Positions 1-10,676 of a stretch of DNA of 64,000 nt are shown piece by piece. Positions within the stretch are counted from its first letter, which is position 1; every line of letters begins with the position of its first letter. The DNA is taken from NCBI RefSeq assembly GCF_009377195.2, contig NZ_VJXX01000002.1, forward strand, positions 248,001 to 312,000, in the 5' to 3' direction. A model generated the notes under the pieces. That model searched no databases, was not told where the DNA came from, and saw only the letters and a program-made list of their open reading frames with translations. The stretch is from Arthrobacter bussei (GTDB taxonomy: Bacteria > Actinomycetota > Actinomycetes > Actinomycetales > Micrococcaceae). The position numbers and the translations under genes were made by a program.

Positions 1-1095
1 GCCGACCTCTCGGCCGCCGGCGTCTCCATCTGGCTCGACGACCTCTCGCGGGAACGCCTCAACTCGGGAGGCTTCAAGCGCCTCATCGAGGACCTGAACG
101 TGGTCGGCGTGACCACGAACCCGAGTATCTTCGCCGCCGCCCTCAAGAACGGCGACTCGTACGCCACCCAGGTCGGCGCCCTCGCCGAGGCCGGGGCCGA
201 CGTCGACCGGGCCGTCTTCGACATCACGACCCACGACGTCGCCCAGGCCTGCGACCTCTTCGCCGCGGAGGCCAAGCGCACCGACGGCGCCGACGGCCGC
301 GTCTCGATCGAGGTGGACCCCCGCCTGTCCCGCGACACGGCGGGAACCATCGCCGAGGCCAAGCGCCTGCACGCCAAGGTGCAGCGCACCAACGTGCTCA
401 TCAAGATCCCCGCGACGGTCGAGGGGCTCGAGGCCATCTCCGAGACGCTCGCCGCCGGCATCAGCGTCAACGTCACCCTGATCTTCTCCCTCGAGCGCTA
501 CCGGGCGGTCATCAACGCCTTCATGATCGGTCTCGAGCAGGCCAGGGAGAACGGGCACGACCTCGCCACGATCCACTCGGTCGCCTCCTTCTTCGTCTCG
601 CGCGTCGACGCGGAGATCGACGCGCGGCTCGACGCCGTCGGCAGCGAGGAGGCCACGGCGCTCAAGGGCAAGGCAGGTCTTGCCAACGCGCGTCTCGCCT
701 ACCAGGTCTTCCAGGAGCAGTTCTCGTCCGAGCGCTGGCAGGTCCTCGAAGCGGCCGGGGCGAACGCCCAGCGCCCCCTCTGGGCCTCGACCGGCGTCAA
801 GGATCCGAACCTCCCCGACACGCTCTACGTCGCAGGACTCGTCGCCGCGAACGTCGTGAACACCATGCCCGAGAAGACGCTCGACGCGATGGCCGACCAC
901 GGCGTGGTCGAGGGAGACACCATCACCGGCTCCTACGCGGAGGCCGCCGACGTGCTCGACAAGCTCGACGCCCTCGGCGTGTCCTACCAGGAGGTCGTCG
1001 AGAAGCTCGAGACGGAAGGCCTCGACAAGTTCGTGACCAGCTGGTCGGAGCTCCTCGAGACCGTCCAGACCGCGCTCGACGCGGCGAAGGGCTGA
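1..1095 (+). CDS. tal: Transaldolase (5' end outside window)
   Basis: Transfers a dihydroxyacetone unit between sedoheptulose-7-phosphate and glyceraldehyde-3-phosphate in the cytosolic non-oxidative pentose phosphate pathway. The frame is open from base 1 and its first residues ([20 protein letters not shown]) match the usual N-terminus, so only about ten codons and the start are missing. The TTNPSIF segment and the Schiff-base lysine region [11 protein letters not shown] are present, as is the C-terminal [13 protein letters not shown] helix typical of the actinobacterial, roughly 370-residue form. It is followed after 5 nt by pgi and probably belongs to a tkt-tal-pgi-zwf-opcA-pgl operon whose beginning lies left of the window. 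Confidence 0.96.
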   Translation, partial: ADLSAAGVSIWLDDLSRERLNSGGFKRLIEDLNVVGVTTNPSIFAAALKNGDSYATQVGALAEAGADVDRAVFDITTHDVAQACDLFAAEAKRTDGADGRVSIEVDPRLSRDTAGTIAEAKRLHAKVQRTNVLIKIPATVEGLEAISETLAAGISVNVTLIFSLERYRAVINAFMIGLEQARENGHDLATIHSVASFFVSRVDAEIDARLDAVGSEEATALKGKAGLANARLAYQVFQEQFSSERWQVLEAAGANAQRPLWASTGVKDPNLPDTLYVAGLVAANVVNTMPEKTLDAMADHGVVEGDTITGSYAEAADVLDKLDALGVSYQEVVEKLETEGLDKFVTSWSELLETVQTALDAAKG

Positions 1096-1100
1096 CCCCC

Positions 1101-2747
1101 GTGGGCTCCTTCGCTCTGACCGCCTCCGGCGATGCGCTTACCGCCGTCGACGCCGCGGTACCCACGCTCGTCGCCGATCGTTTCGCCTCCCGGCTGATGG
1201 CCAAGGACGCCACCCTGTGGGGCGCCGACGCCGAGCCCGAGGCGTCGATCCGCCTCGGCTGGATCGATCTGTTCGACGGTTCCCGCGCTCTGCTGCCCGA
1301 GATCGCCGGGCTGCGCGCGGACCTGAACGGCGAGGGCGTGGACCGGATCGTCCTGTGCGGCATGGGCGGCTCGTCGCTCGCGCCGGAGGTCATCACCAAG
1401 GAGGCCGGAGTCGAGCTCGTCGTCCTCGACGCCACCGATCCGGAGCAGGTCCGGGCAGCCCTCGAGGATCAGCTGGAGCGCACCGCCATCGTGGTGTCGT
1501 CGAAGTCGGGTTCCACGGTGGAGACCGATTCCCAGCGCCGCGTGTTCGAGCAGGCCTTCACGGACGCGGGCATCGACGCCGCATCGCGCATCATCGTCGT
1601 CACCGACCCGGGCTCGCCCCTGGAGGAGGCCTCGAGGGCTGCCGGCTACCGCAGGGTCTTCACGGCCAACGCCGAGGTGGGCGGCCGGTACTCCGCGCTG
1701 ACCGCGTTCGGCCTCGTGCCCTCGGGGCTCGCGGGTGCGGACATCGAGACGCTGCTCAACGATGCCGAGGACAGCGCGGAGTTCCTCGGTGACGATGACG
1801 CCGGCAACGTCGGGCTCCAGCTGGGTGCCGTCCTCGGAGGAACCGCTCCCCTGCGCGACAAGATCGTGTTCGCCGACGCAGGTTCCGGTCTCCCCGGCTT
1901 CGCCGACTGGGCGGAGCAGCTCATCGCGGAATCCACCGGCAAGCTCGGTACGGGCCTCCTGCCCGTCGTCGCGTCGATCGACGCTCCGGAACTGGCCGAC
2001 GTCGCCGACGACGTGCTCCCCGTGGTCCTCGCGCCGTTCGACGAGGCGCCGAGCGACGAGTCGACGACCGGGACGCGGGTGACCGTCAGCGGGAACCTGG
2101 GCAGCCAGATGTTCGTCTGGGAGTACGCGGTCGCGGTGGCCGGCCGACTGCTCGGCATCAACCCCTTCGACCAGCCGGACGTCGAGGCCGCGAAGAAGGC
2201 CGCCCGCGGCCTGCTCGACGCCCAGCCCGAGCCCACGCCGGCCGCCTTCACCGACGGCGCCGTCGAGGTGCGCGGCGACGCCGGACTGCTGGGGTCGTCC
2301 AGCACCCTCGCGGAGGCTCTCGAGGCGCTCCTCGCGGCGATCCCCGTGAACGGCTACCTGTCGGTCCAGGCGTACCTCGACCGGCACCGCCAGGCGGATC
2401 TCGAGCACATCCGTGGCCCCCTGGCCGCTGCGACCGGACGCCCGGTCACCTTCGGGTGGGGTCCGCGCTTCCTGCACTCCACCGGTCAGTACCACAAGGG
2501 CGGCTCCGCCATCGGCGCATATCTGCAGCTCACGGGCGCCGGCAGCACCGATCTCGCGATCCCGGACCGCCCGTTCACCTTCGGTGAGCTCATCGCGGCC
2601 CAGGCCGCCGGTGACGCCCAGGTCCTCGCGGACCACGGCCGTCCGGTCCTCCGGCTGCACCTCACCGACCGCACCGCGGGCGTCCCCCAGCTGCGGGACG
2701 TCGTCGCCTCCCTCGCCGCCCCCGGCGAGGTCCGCGGGAACGGCTGA
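1101..2747 (+). CDS. pgi: Glucose-6-phosphate isomerase
   Basis: Interconverts glucose-6-phosphate and fructose-6-phosphate (548 aa, cytosol). It is the SIS-domain type seen in fused Tal-Pgi proteins of some actinobacteria. Visible motifs are GMGGSSLAPEV, the phosphate-binding VSSKSGSTVET, VTDPGSPLEE, GGRYSALTAFGLVPSGLAG and the C-terminal STGQYHKGGSAIGAYLQ. GTG start at 1101 with GAAGGG at 1086-1091. The 5-nt gap from tal and 2-nt gap to zwf indicate one transcript. Here tal and pgi are separate genes, not fused. Confidence 0.95.
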   Translation: MGSFALTASGDALTAVDAAVPTLVADRFASRLMAKDATLWGADAEPEASIRLGWIDLFDGSRALLPEIAGLRADLNGEGVDRIVLCGMGGSSLAPEVITKEAGVELVVLDATDPEQVRAALEDQLERTAIVVSSKSGSTVETDSQRRVFEQAFTDAGIDAASRIIVVTDPGSPLEEASRAAGYRRVFTANAEVGGRYSALTAFGLVPSGLAGADIETLLNDAEDSAEFLGDDDAGNVGLQLGAVLGGTAPLRDKIVFADAGSGLPGFADWAEQLIAESTGKLGTGLLPVVASIDAPELADVADDVLPVVLAPFDEAPSDESTTGTRVTVSGNLGSQMFVWEYAVAVAGRLLGINPFDQPDVEAAKKAARGLLDAQPEPTPAAFTDGAVEVRGDAGLLGSSSTLAEALEALLAAIPVNGYLSVQAYLDRHRQADLEHIRGPLAAATGRPVTFGWGPRFLHSTGQYHKGGSAIGAYLQLTGAGSTDLAIPDRPFTFGELIAAQAAGDAQVLADHGRPVLRLHLTDRTAGVPQLRDVVASLAAPGEVRGNG

Positions 2748-2749
2748 GG

Positions 2750-4294
2750 ATGGCTGACAGCACATCGACCCGTGCGGCCAATCCCCTCCGCGATCCCCGT
2801 GACCGCCGGCTGAGCAGGATCGCGGGACCCTCGTCCCTGGTCCTGTTCGGCGTCACCGGCGATCTGGCCCGCAAGAAGCTCATGCCGGCCATCTACGACC
2901 TGGCGAACAGGGGCCTCCTGCCCCCGAGCTTCGGGCTCGTCGGCTTCGGCCGCAGGGACTGGAGCAACGAGGACTTCGTCCAGCAGGTCCGGGACTCCGT
3001 GACGCAGCACGCCCGGACGCCGTTCAACGAGACGGTCTGGGAGCAGCTCTCGGCGGGCATCCGCTTCGTCAGGGGCGAGTTCGACGACGACGACGCCTTC
3101 CGCGACCTGAAGGAGTGCATCGAGGAACTGGATGCGAGCCGGGGAACGCGGGGCAACCACGCGTTCTACCTCTCCATCCCGCCCAACGCCTTCGAGACGG
3201 TCTGCCAGAAGCTCTCCGAGCACGGCCTGGCCCAGCCCGACGACGGCGAGTGGCGCAGGGTGGTCATCGAGAAGCCCTTCGGCCACGACCTCGAGTCGGC
3301 GCGCGAGCTGAACAGCATCGTCGAGGAAGTCTTCCCTCCGGACGCCGTGTTCCGCATCGACCACTACCTCGGCAAGGAGACGGTCCAGAACATCCTGGCG
3401 CTGCGCTTCGCGAACCAGCTCTTCGAGCCGCTGTGGAACGCCAACTACGTGGACCACGTGCAGATCACCATGGCCGAGGACATCGGCATCGGCAGCCGCG
3501 CCGGGTACTACGACGGCGTCGGAGCGGCACGCGACGTCATCCAGAACCACCTCCTGCAGCTGCTCGCCCTCACGGCGATGGAGGAGCCCATCTCCTTCGA
3601 CGCCCACCACCTGCGGTCCGAGAAGGAGAAGGTCCTCGCGGCCGTCTCCCTGCCGGAGGACCTGACCGAGCGTTCCGCCCGCGGACAGTACGAGGCAGGC
3701 TGGCAGGGCGGTGAGCGGGTCAACGGATTCCTCGAGGAGGACGGCATCCCCGCTGACTCCACGACGGAGAGCTTCGCGGCCCTCCGCCTCGACATCAACA
3801 CACGGCGTTGGTCCGGGGTGCCCTTCTACCTGCGCGCGGGGAAGCGCCTCGGACGCAGGGTGACGGAGATCGCCGTCGTGTTCAAACGCGCACCGAACCT
3901 GCTGTTCCGGGACCACAACGAGGAGGACTTCGGGCAGAACGCCGTCGTCATCCGCGTCCAGCCGGACGAGGGCGTCACCATCCGCTTCGGGTCCAAGGTC
4001 CCCGGGACCCAGACCGAGGTACGCGACGTGACGATGGACTTCGGGTACGGCCACTCCTTCACGGAGTCCAGCCCCGAGGCCTACGAGCGCCTCATCCTCG
4101 ACGTGCTGCTCGGCGAACCGCCGCTGTTCCCCCGCCAGGAGGAGGTCGAGCTCTCGTGGAAGATCCTCGACCCGTTCGAGAAGTACTGGGCCACCCTCGA
4201 CGGCCAGCCCGAGCCCTACGTGCCCGGTAGCTGGGGCCCCGCATCCGCCGACGAGCTGCTCGCAGCCGATGGACGTACCTGGAGAAGGCCATGA
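2750..4294 (+). CDS. zwf: Glucose-6-phosphate 1-dehydrogenase
   Basis: Oxidises glucose-6-phosphate to 6-phosphogluconolactone with NADP+, the entry step of the oxidative pentose phosphate pathway. Length 514 aa is normal for the family. The N-terminal dinucleotide-binding motif is LVLFGVTGDLARKKL (about residues 30-44) and the active-site segment RIDHYLGKE starts at about residue 201. It starts 2 nt after the pgi stop and its stop overlaps the opcA start (ATGA at 4291-4294), so it is probably translationally coupled on both sides. Confidence 0.97.
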   Translation: MADSTSTRAANPLRDPRDRRLSRIAGPSSLVLFGVTGDLARKKLMPAIYDLANRGLLPPSFGLVGFGRRDWSNEDFVQQVRDSVTQHARTPFNETVWEQLSAGIRFVRGEFDDDDAFRDLKECIEELDASRGTRGNHAFYLSIPPNAFETVCQKLSEHGLAQPDDGEWRRVVIEKPFGHDLESARELNSIVEEVFPPDAVFRIDHYLGKETVQNILALRFANQLFEPLWNANYVDHVQITMAEDIGIGSRAGYYDGVGAARDVIQNHLLQLLALTAMEEPISFDAHHLRSEKEKVLAAVSLPEDLTERSARGQYEAGWQGGERVNGFLEEDGIPADSTTESFAALRLDINTRRWSGVPFYLRAGKRLGRRVTEIAVVFKRAPNLLFRDHNEEDFGQNAVVIRVQPDEGVTIRFGSKVPGTQTEVRDVTMDFGYGHSFTESSPEAYERLILDVLLGEPPLFPRQEEVELSWKILDPFEKYWATLDGQPEPYVPGSWGPASADELLAADGRTWRRP

Positions 4295-5235
4295 TCGTGG
4301 AACTGCCGGACACCACCACCTCGAAGGTGTCCAAGGAACTGATGGCCATGCGTGAGCGCGGTGGCGTCGTCGCTCTCGGGCGGGTCCTGACGCTCGTCGT
4401 CATCACGCGTTCCGGGTACGAGGAGGAGGCGATCGACGCGGCGAACGACGCGAGCCGCGAGCATCCGTGCCGCATCATCGTCCTCGCCGAGGGATCGCCG
4501 GACGAGCCGACCCGGCTCGACGGCCAGATCAGGGTGGGAGGTGACGCCGGCGCCTCCGAGGTGATCGTCCTGCGCGGGTACGGCGACCTCGCGGACGAGA
4601 ACGAATCGCTCGTCTCCGCCCTGCTGCTCCCGGATGCGCCGATCGTCGCCTGGTGGCCCCACGGCGCGCCGGAAGCCGCAGCGCAGACGTCGATCGGCAG
4701 CATCGCGCACCGTCGCATCACCGACTCCGCCAATGAGAAGGACCCCACAGCGGCACTGTTCACCATCAGCAGCACCTACACGGCCGGGGACACCGATCTC
4801 GCCTGGACGAGGCTGACGAACTGGCGCATCCAGCTCGCGGCGGTCATGGACCAGGTGAAGGGCGACCAGCCCGTCACCGCCGTGACGGTCGAGGGCGCGT
4901 CCGACTCCCCCAGCACCGTCCTGCTCGCGGCATGGTTGACCATGACGCTGGACGCCCCCGTCACCATCGCGGCGGGACCCGCCGGCACGGGCCTGAAGCG
5001 GGTCCGGCTGAAGCGCAGCGGCGGGGACATCGAACTGCACCGTCCCGGTCACGACGTCGCCGAGCTGTACCAGCCCGATCAGCCGGTGCAGCGCATCTCG
5101 CTGCCCCGCCGCGGGCTGCGTGACTGCCTCGCGGAGGAGTTGCGACGCCTGGACCCGGACGAGGTCTTCGGCGAGGTCATCACCGAAGGACTGTCCCGCA
5201 CCAACCTGAGGAGTGTACGAACGAGTGAGCGCTGA
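4291..5235 (+). CDS. opcA: Glucose-6-phosphate dehydrogenase assembly protein OpcA
   Basis: OpcA is required for full activity of glucose-6-phosphate dehydrogenase in actinobacteria and cyanobacteria, and the gene normally follows zwf as here. Length 314 aa. The N-terminal MIVELPDTTTSKVSKEL segment and the central LLPDAPIVAWWPHGAPE region are characteristic. There are no catalytic motifs, as expected for an assembly factor. The ATG overlaps the zwf stop by 4 nt. The last 11 nt overlap the chosen start of pgl. Confidence 0.94.
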   Translation: MIVELPDTTTSKVSKELMAMRERGGVVALGRVLTLVVITRSGYEEEAIDAANDASREHPCRIIVLAEGSPDEPTRLDGQIRVGGDAGASEVIVLRGYGDLADENESLVSALLLPDAPIVAWWPHGAPEAAAQTSIGSIAHRRITDSANEKDPTAALFTISSTYTAGDTDLAWTRLTNWRIQLAAVMDQVKGDQPVTAVTVEGASDSPSTVLLAAWLTMTLDAPVTIAAGPAGTGLKRVRLKRSGGDIELHRPGHDVAELYQPDQPVQRISLPRRGLRDCLAEELRRLDPDEVFGEVITEGLSRTNLRSVRTSER

Positions 5236-6040
5236 ACCGAAAGTCAGCATCCATCCGTCCCAGACCTCGCTTGCGGCAGCCGTCGCGGCCCGGCTCATCA
5301 CGAGACTGGTCGACGTGCAGAGCGACCGGGGCACCGCCACCGTGGTGCTCACCGGCGGCTCGATCGGCACCGCGGCACTGAGGGCGGTCGCCGAGTCCCC
5401 GGCGCACACCGCCGTGGACTGGTCCAACGTGCACGTCTGGTGGGGTGACGAGCGCTTCCTCGCGGCCGACGATCCCGAGCGGAACGCCGTCCAGGCCCGT
5501 GCGGCCCTCCTGGACCATGTCGGCGTGGATCCGGCGAAGGTCCACGAGTTCGGTGCGAGCGATGCGTTCGACGACGAGGATGCCGCAGCGGCGGACTACG
5601 CGGCCCAGCTCGCCGCTGCGGCCGAAGCCGAGCTCGATGCCGATCCTGGCGCCGTGCAGACGGATCCCCGACTGCCCCGATTCGACGTCCTCCTGCTGGG
5701 CGTGGGGCCGGACGCGCACATCGCCTCGCTGTTCCCGGAGATGGCGGGCATCCGTACGAAGGGTTCGACGACGGTGGGCGTGGCCGACGCGCCGAAGCCC
5801 CCGCCCAAGCGCGGCTCCCTGACCCTGGAGACGATCAACACCGCCCAGGAGGTCTGGCTGTCGGTGAGCGGCAGCGACAAGGCCGGTGCCGTGGGGCTCG
5901 CCCTCGCAGGGGCCGGACACGTCCAGGTCCCGGCCGCCGGCGCACGCGGGCTCCGGAAGACCCTGTGGCTCATCGACCAGGACGCGGCACAGAAGCTTCC
6001 CGGCCGGCTGATCGACCACGACGAGGAGCAGGCCGGCTGA
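5225..6040 (+). CDS. pgl: 6-Phosphogluconolactonase
   Basis: Hydrolyses 6-phosphogluconolactone to 6-phosphogluconate. The family signatures VVLTGGSIG, VDWSNVHVWWGDERFLAADD and LLLGVGPDAHIASLFP are all visible. I chose GTG 5225 (271 aa). The in-frame GTG at 5213 is embedded in the only Shine-Dalgarno-like sequence, GAGGAG at 5208-5213, which lies 11 nt before GTG 5225. It overlaps the opcA end by 11 nt and is the last gene of the operon; a strong hairpin follows 25 nt downstream. Confidence 0.93.
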   Translation: MSAEPKVSIHPSQTSLAAAVAARLITRLVDVQSDRGTATVVLTGGSIGTAALRAVAESPAHTAVDWSNVHVWWGDERFLAADDPERNAVQARAALLDHVGVDPAKVHEFGASDAFDDEDAAAADYAAQLAAAAEAELDADPGAVQTDPRLPRFDVLLLGVGPDAHIASLFPEMAGIRTKGSTTVGVADAPKPPPKRGSLTLETINTAQEVWLSVSGSDKAGAVGLALAGAGHVQVPAAGARGLRKTLWLIDQDAAQKLPGRLIDHDEEQAG

Positions 6041-6064
6041 CGCCGCCACCTCGGAGACGACGAA

Positions 6065-6095
6065 AGAGCCCCCGCTTCGTCGAAGCGGGGGCTCT
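6065..6095. terminator. Bidirectional intrinsic terminator between pgl and secG
   Basis: A perfect 14-bp inverted repeat (6065-6078 with 6082-6095) and a 3-nt loop sit in the 73-nt gap between the convergent genes pgl (+) and secG (-). The base of the stem has A and T bases on each side, so it can work on both strands. Confidence 0.85.
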
Positions 6096-6113
6096 CTCGT
6101 CGTGTCGGAAGGG

Positions 6114-6365
6114 TCAGGATTCGCCGGCGAACCGCTGGATCAGGCCGAGCGCCACGATCACGACGCCCCAGGCGAGGCCCAGTGCAACCGTGAAGCGATT
6201 GAGGTTGCGCTCGGCAACACCGGAGGATCCCATGCTCGAGGTCATCCCACCGCCGAACATGTCCGACATTCCGCCGCCACGGCCCTTGTGCAGCAGGATC
6301 AGCAGGGTCAGCAGGAGGCTGGTGATCCCGAGCAGGACGAGCAGGATGATACGAAGGATGTCCAC
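6114..6365 (-). CDS. secG: Protein translocase subunit SecG
   Basis: Small subunit of the SecYEG preprotein channel in the cytoplasmic membrane (83 aa). Two hydrophobic helices (about residues 3-24 and 58-77) flank a Gly/Met/Ser-rich loop with the conserved HKGRGGGMSDMFGGG segment. GTG start with AAAGGG 4 nt upstream. It is the last gene of a gap-pgk-tpiA-secG cluster, a common actinobacterial order. Confidence 0.93.
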   Translation of the reverse strand: MDILRIILLVLLGITSLLLTLLILLHKGRGGGMSDMFGGGMTSSMGSSGVAERNLNRFTVALGLAWGVVIVALGLIQRFAGES

Positions 6366-6388
6366 GGGGCCCTTTCAAGGCTCGGAAA

Positions 6389-6406
6389 GCCGCTCGTCGG
6401 AGCGGC
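6389..6406 (-). other. Intercistronic hairpin between tpiA and secG
   Basis: A 7-bp stem with a 4-nt loop (GCCGCTC/GAGCGGC) lies in the 52-nt gap between tpiA and secG. It has only a short T tract after it on the minus strand. It may reduce read-through or protect the upstream mRNA end; this is inference. Confidence 0.4.
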
Positions 6407-6417
6407 AGGCGCAGGAA

Positions 6418-7233
6418 CTAGTCTGTCACCAGATGCTGTTCGAACCTGACAATACTAGCAAATTCGGACACGTCGAGGCTCGCACCGCCGACGAGCACGC
6501 CGTCGACGTCGCGCTCCTTCAGGATGCTTGCGGCGTTCGCAGCCTTGACCGATCCACCGTAGAGCAGGCGCGTCTTCGCGGCGGTGTCGGCGTCGAAGAG
6601 GGTTGCGAGTTCGGCGCGGATGGCGGCGCACATCTCCTGCGCGTCCTCGGGCCCGGCGACCTCGCCCGTCCCGATGGCCCAGACGGGCTCGTAGGCGACG
6701 ACGAGCCTTCCTGCCTGGTCCGCGTCGAGACCGGTGACACCCTGGCGCAGCTGCTCGAGGGTGTGGGCGACGTGCGTGCCGGCCTGGCGGATCTCGAGTC
6801 CCTCACCCACGCAGAGGACGGGCACGAGGTCGTGGCGGTAGGCAGCGTGCACCTTGCGGTTCAGGACCTCGTCCGACTCGTGGTGGATGGTACGGCGCTC
6901 GGAGTGGCCCACGAGCACGTACGTGCAGTCGAGCTTGGCGAGGAACTGACCCGAGATGTCGCCGGTGTAGGCACCGGAGTCCTCGGGTGAGAGATCCTGA
7001 CCGCCGAAGACCACCTCCAGGTTGTCGCCCTTCACGAGGGTCTGCACGCCTCGGAGATCGGTGAACGGAGGGAAGACCGAGACCTCGACGCGGGAGAAGT
7101 CGTGGTCGGCGTCGTCGAGGGTCCAGGCGAGCTTCTGCAGGAACGTGATCCCCTGCATGTGGTCCAGGTTCATCTTCCAGTTGCCCGCGATGAGCGGCCG
7201 GCGATCGAACGCGCCGTTGGTCGAGGTGGTCAT
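6418..7233 (-). CDS. tpiA: Triosephosphate isomerase
   Basis: Interconverts dihydroxyacetone phosphate and glyceraldehyde-3-phosphate. 271 aa TIM barrel with catalytic Lys20 in AGNWKMN, the electrophilic His in LVGHSERR, the catalytic Glu in [11 protein letters not shown] and the phosphate-binding YGGSVK. I chose ATG 7233 because GGAG lies 6 nt upstream; the in-frame ATG at 7248 would add MMEKT and lacks such a site. It lies downstream of pgk. Confidence 0.95.
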   Translation of the reverse strand: MTTSTNGAFDRRPLIAGNWKMNLDHMQGITFLQKLAWTLDDADHDFSRVEVSVFPPFTDLRGVQTLVKGDNLEVVFGGQDLSPEDSGAYTGDISGQFLAKLDCTYVLVGHSERRTIHHESDEVLNRKVHAAYRHDLVPVLCVGEGLEIRQAGTHVAHTLEQLRQGVTGLDADQAGRLVVAYEPVWAIGTGEVAGPEDAQEMCAAIRAELATLFDADTAAKTRLLYGGSVKAANAASILKERDVDGVLVGGASLDVSEFASIVRFEQHLVTD

Positions 7234-7262
7234 CGTCTTCTCCATCATGGTCGTGTCATGGC

Positions 7263-7298
7263 GGCGGGATCCGGTGCCCTGGGGCTCCGGATCCCGCC
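7263..7298. other. Strong hairpin between pgk and tpiA
   Basis: A perfect 12-bp inverted repeat (7263-7274 with 7287-7298, arms GGCGGGATCCGG) with a 12-nt loop sits in the 120-nt gap between pgk and tpiA. There is no T tract after it on the minus strand, so it is more likely an mRNA stabiliser/attenuating hairpin than a full terminator. Confidence 0.55.
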
Positions 7299-7353
7299 GG
7301 TGTGGGTCATGCAGGGGGACCGCCGGACAAATCCGGACCGGCCCCGTCGGGCC

Positions 7354-8604
7354 CTACCCGCGCTCGAGGGCGCTGAGGCCGGGCAGTTCCTTGCCCTCGA
7401 GGTATTCGAGGCTCGCACCGCCACCGGTCGAGATGTGCCCGAACTGGTCGTCGGCGAAACCGAGGCCCCGGACGGCTGCGGCGGAGTCGCCGCCACCGAC
7501 GACCGTGAGAGCACCGGCGGCCTCCGCATCGACGAGCGCCTGGGCCACGGAGCGGGTGCCGCCGGCGAAGGAATCGAACTCGAACACGCCCATCGGGCCG
7601 TTCCAGAAGACCGTCTTCGCCTCGGCGATGTTCGCTGCGAAGTCCTGCGCCGTCACCGGTCCGATGTCCAGCCCGAGACCTTCGGCGCCATACGGCCCCG
7701 ATTCGATGGCGTCGGCGGCGATCACGCTGCTGCCGGCGTCCGCGGCGAACTTCTCGGCCACCACGATGTCCGTCGGCAGCACGAACTGCGTGCCGTCACG
7801 TGGACCGCGCTCGAGGTAGCCGCGCACCGTCCCGATCTGGTCCTCCTCGAGGAGGCTCGCCCCGACGCGGTGACCCTGGGCTGCGAGGAACGTGAACACC
7901 ATGCCGCCGCCCACGAGGATGCGGTCGGCGGTGCCGATCAGATTCTCGATCACGGCGAGCTTGTCCGAGACCTTCGACCCCCCGAGCACCACGACGAACG
8001 GCCGCTGCGGGTCCTTCGTCAGCCGTTCGAGGACCACGAGCTCCGCCCTGACCAGGTCACCCTGGTACGCGGGCAGCAGGGCCGCGATGTCGAAGACGCT
8101 CGCATGCCGGCGGTGCACGGCACCGAAGGCGTCGTCCACGTACGCGCCGTCCTCGCCGGCGAGCTCGGCGAGCTCCCGCGCGAAGGCCGTGCGGTCGCCG
8201 TCGTCCTTGCTCGTCTCACGGGCATCGAAACGGACGTTCTCCAGCACGAGCACCTCGCCCTCCCCGAGTGCGGCGGCAGCGCTCCGCGCCCCCTCACCCG
8301 TGGTGTCGGGCGCGAGTGCGACCGGGAAGTCTGCCAGCTCGCGGAGGACGTCGACAGCCGGCGCGAGGGAGTACTTCGCCTCGGGCGCCCCCTTGGGCCG
8401 GCCGAGGTGTGCCATGACGATCACGGCCGCCCCTGCCTGGACCAGCTTGCGCAGGACGGGCAGGGACGCGCGGACACGGCCGTCGTCGGTCACCGTCAGG
8501 GAGGGGACGTCACCCTCCAGGGGGACGTTGAGGTCGGAACGGACGAGGACGCGACGTCCCCGGACGCCCTCGGCGAGGAGGTCGTCGAGCGATGCGTAGG
8601 CCAC
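7354..8604 (-). CDS. pgk: Phosphoglycerate kinase
   Basis: Makes ATP from 1,3-bisphosphoglycerate and ADP in glycolysis. 416 aa with the N-terminal substrate-binding [23 protein letters not shown], the hinge/nucleotide region [29 protein letters not shown] and the C-terminal [13 protein letters not shown] start at 8604. It begins 12 nt after the gap stop. Confidence 0.96.
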   Translation of the reverse strand: MAYASLDDLLAEGVRGRRVLVRSDLNVPLEGDVPSLTVTDDGRVRASLPVLRKLVQAGAAVIVMAHLGRPKGAPEAKYSLAPAVDVLRELADFPVALAPDTTGEGARSAAAALGEGEVLVLENVRFDARETSKDDGDRTAFARELAELAGEDGAYVDDAFGAVHRRHASVFDIAALLPAYQGDLVRAELVVLERLTKDPQRPFVVVLGGSKVSDKLAVIENLIGTADRILVGGGMVFTFLAAQGHRVGASLLEEDQIGTVRGYLERGPRDGTQFVLPTDIVVAEKFAADAGSSVIAADAIESGPYGAEGLGLDIGPVTAQDFAANIAEAKTVFWNGPMGVFEFDSFAGGTRSVAQALVDAEAAGALTVVGGGDSAAAVRGLGFADDQFGHISTGGGASLEYLEGKELPGLSALERG

Positions 8605-8616
8605 GGGCGGATCCGC

Positions 8617-9759
<1,143 letters not shown>

Positions 9760-9769
9760 TCATCCGTTC

Positions 9770-9803
9770 GGAGCCGTGCGGGGATCGCTCCCTGCACGGC
9801 TCC
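9770..9803. other. Inverted repeat in the sodA-gap intergenic region
   Basis: A perfect 10-bp repeat (GGAGCCGTGC at 9770-9779, its complement at 9794-9803) with a 14-nt loop. It could be a weak sodA terminator (about 115 nt past the stop, no T tract) or an operator for gap. The rest of 9628-9917 shows no other clear element. Confidence 0.4.
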
Positions 9804-9917
9804 AACCTTACTCAGCGCTGCGTTCCCGCGCGCACTCGTGACGCGGGTTGCCCCGCCGGTGAGGCGCGTGGTGGCGTCCTGCAGCCGGAGCGTGCAGTGC
9901 GGTGCGCTGTCGGGTGG

Positions 9918-10547
9918 CTAGTGGCCGGGGGTGATCAGGCTCGAGGCCCCGGTCCTCGCAGCCTGGAAACGGGTCTGGACATCGGCCCAGTTCACCAGGT
10001 TCCACCACGCCTTCACGTACTCGGGCTTCACGTTCACGTAGTCCAGGTAGAACGCGTGCTCCCACATGTCCAGCATCAGCAGCGGAACCGTGCCCACCGG
10101 CACGTTGCCCTGCTGGTCGTAGAGCTGCTCGATCACGATGTTCTTCCCCAGCGGCTCGTACGCCAGGACCGCCCACCCCGACCCCTGCAGCGACGTCGCC
10201 GCCGCCGTGAAGTGCGCCCGGAACGCGTCGAAGGACCCGAACGCGTCATCCAGCGCCGCAGCCAGCTCACCCTCGGGCTTGTCCCCGCCCTCGGGCGACA
10301 TGTTCTTCCAGAAGATGCTGTGGTTGATCACACCACCCACATGGAACGCCAGATCCTTGGAGAGCTTCGGGATGGTCCCGAACTCACCCTTCTCACGCGC
10401 CTCGGCCAGCTGCGCCAGGGCATCATTGGCGCCCTTGACATAGGTGGCCTGGTGCTTGGAATGATGCAGCTCCATGATCCGGCCCGAGATGTGCGGCTCC
10501 AGGGCCGCGTAGTCGTAGTCAAGATCCGGCAGTACGTAAACGCTCAC
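9918..10547 (-). CDS. sodA: Superoxide dismutase (Mn/Fe family)
   Basis: Dismutates superoxide to oxygen and hydrogen peroxide. 209 aa with family segments [44 protein letters not shown] and the metal-ligand motif [12 protein letters not shown] chose GTG 10547 because GGAGGA lies 5 nt upstream; the ATG at 10559 sits immediately before that ribosome-binding site. A possible -10 (TAGGAT, 10662-10667 on the minus strand) would give a leader of about 110 nt. Monocistronic by appearance, between whiA and gap. The ligand pattern fits Mn, but the metal cannot be fixed from sequence alone. Confidence 0.93.
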   Translation of the reverse strand: MSVYVLPDLDYDYAALEPHISGRIMELHHSKHQATYVKGANDALAQLAEAREKGEFGTIPKLSKDLAFHVGGVINHSIFWKNMSPEGGDKPEGELAAALDDAFGSFDAFRAHFTAAATSLQGSGWAVLAYEPLGKNIVIEQLYDQQGNVPVGTVPLLMLDMWEHAFYLDYVNVKPEYVKAWWNLVNWADVQTRFQAARTGASSLITPGH

Positions 10548-10676
10548 GTAGTCCTCCATGTAGTGATCCCGTGTACCCGCGCTGCCCGCAACCCCTCACG
10601 GGCTCCGAACGGCAGGAGTCCCGCCGGATCAGCTATCGACCGCGAGCGGGCTTGCTGTTCCATCCTATGCATTCAT

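Noticed and set aside
984-2765. A 593-codon minus-strand frame over pgi
   Set aside because: pgi on the plus strand is complete with all motifs; this is its shadow.
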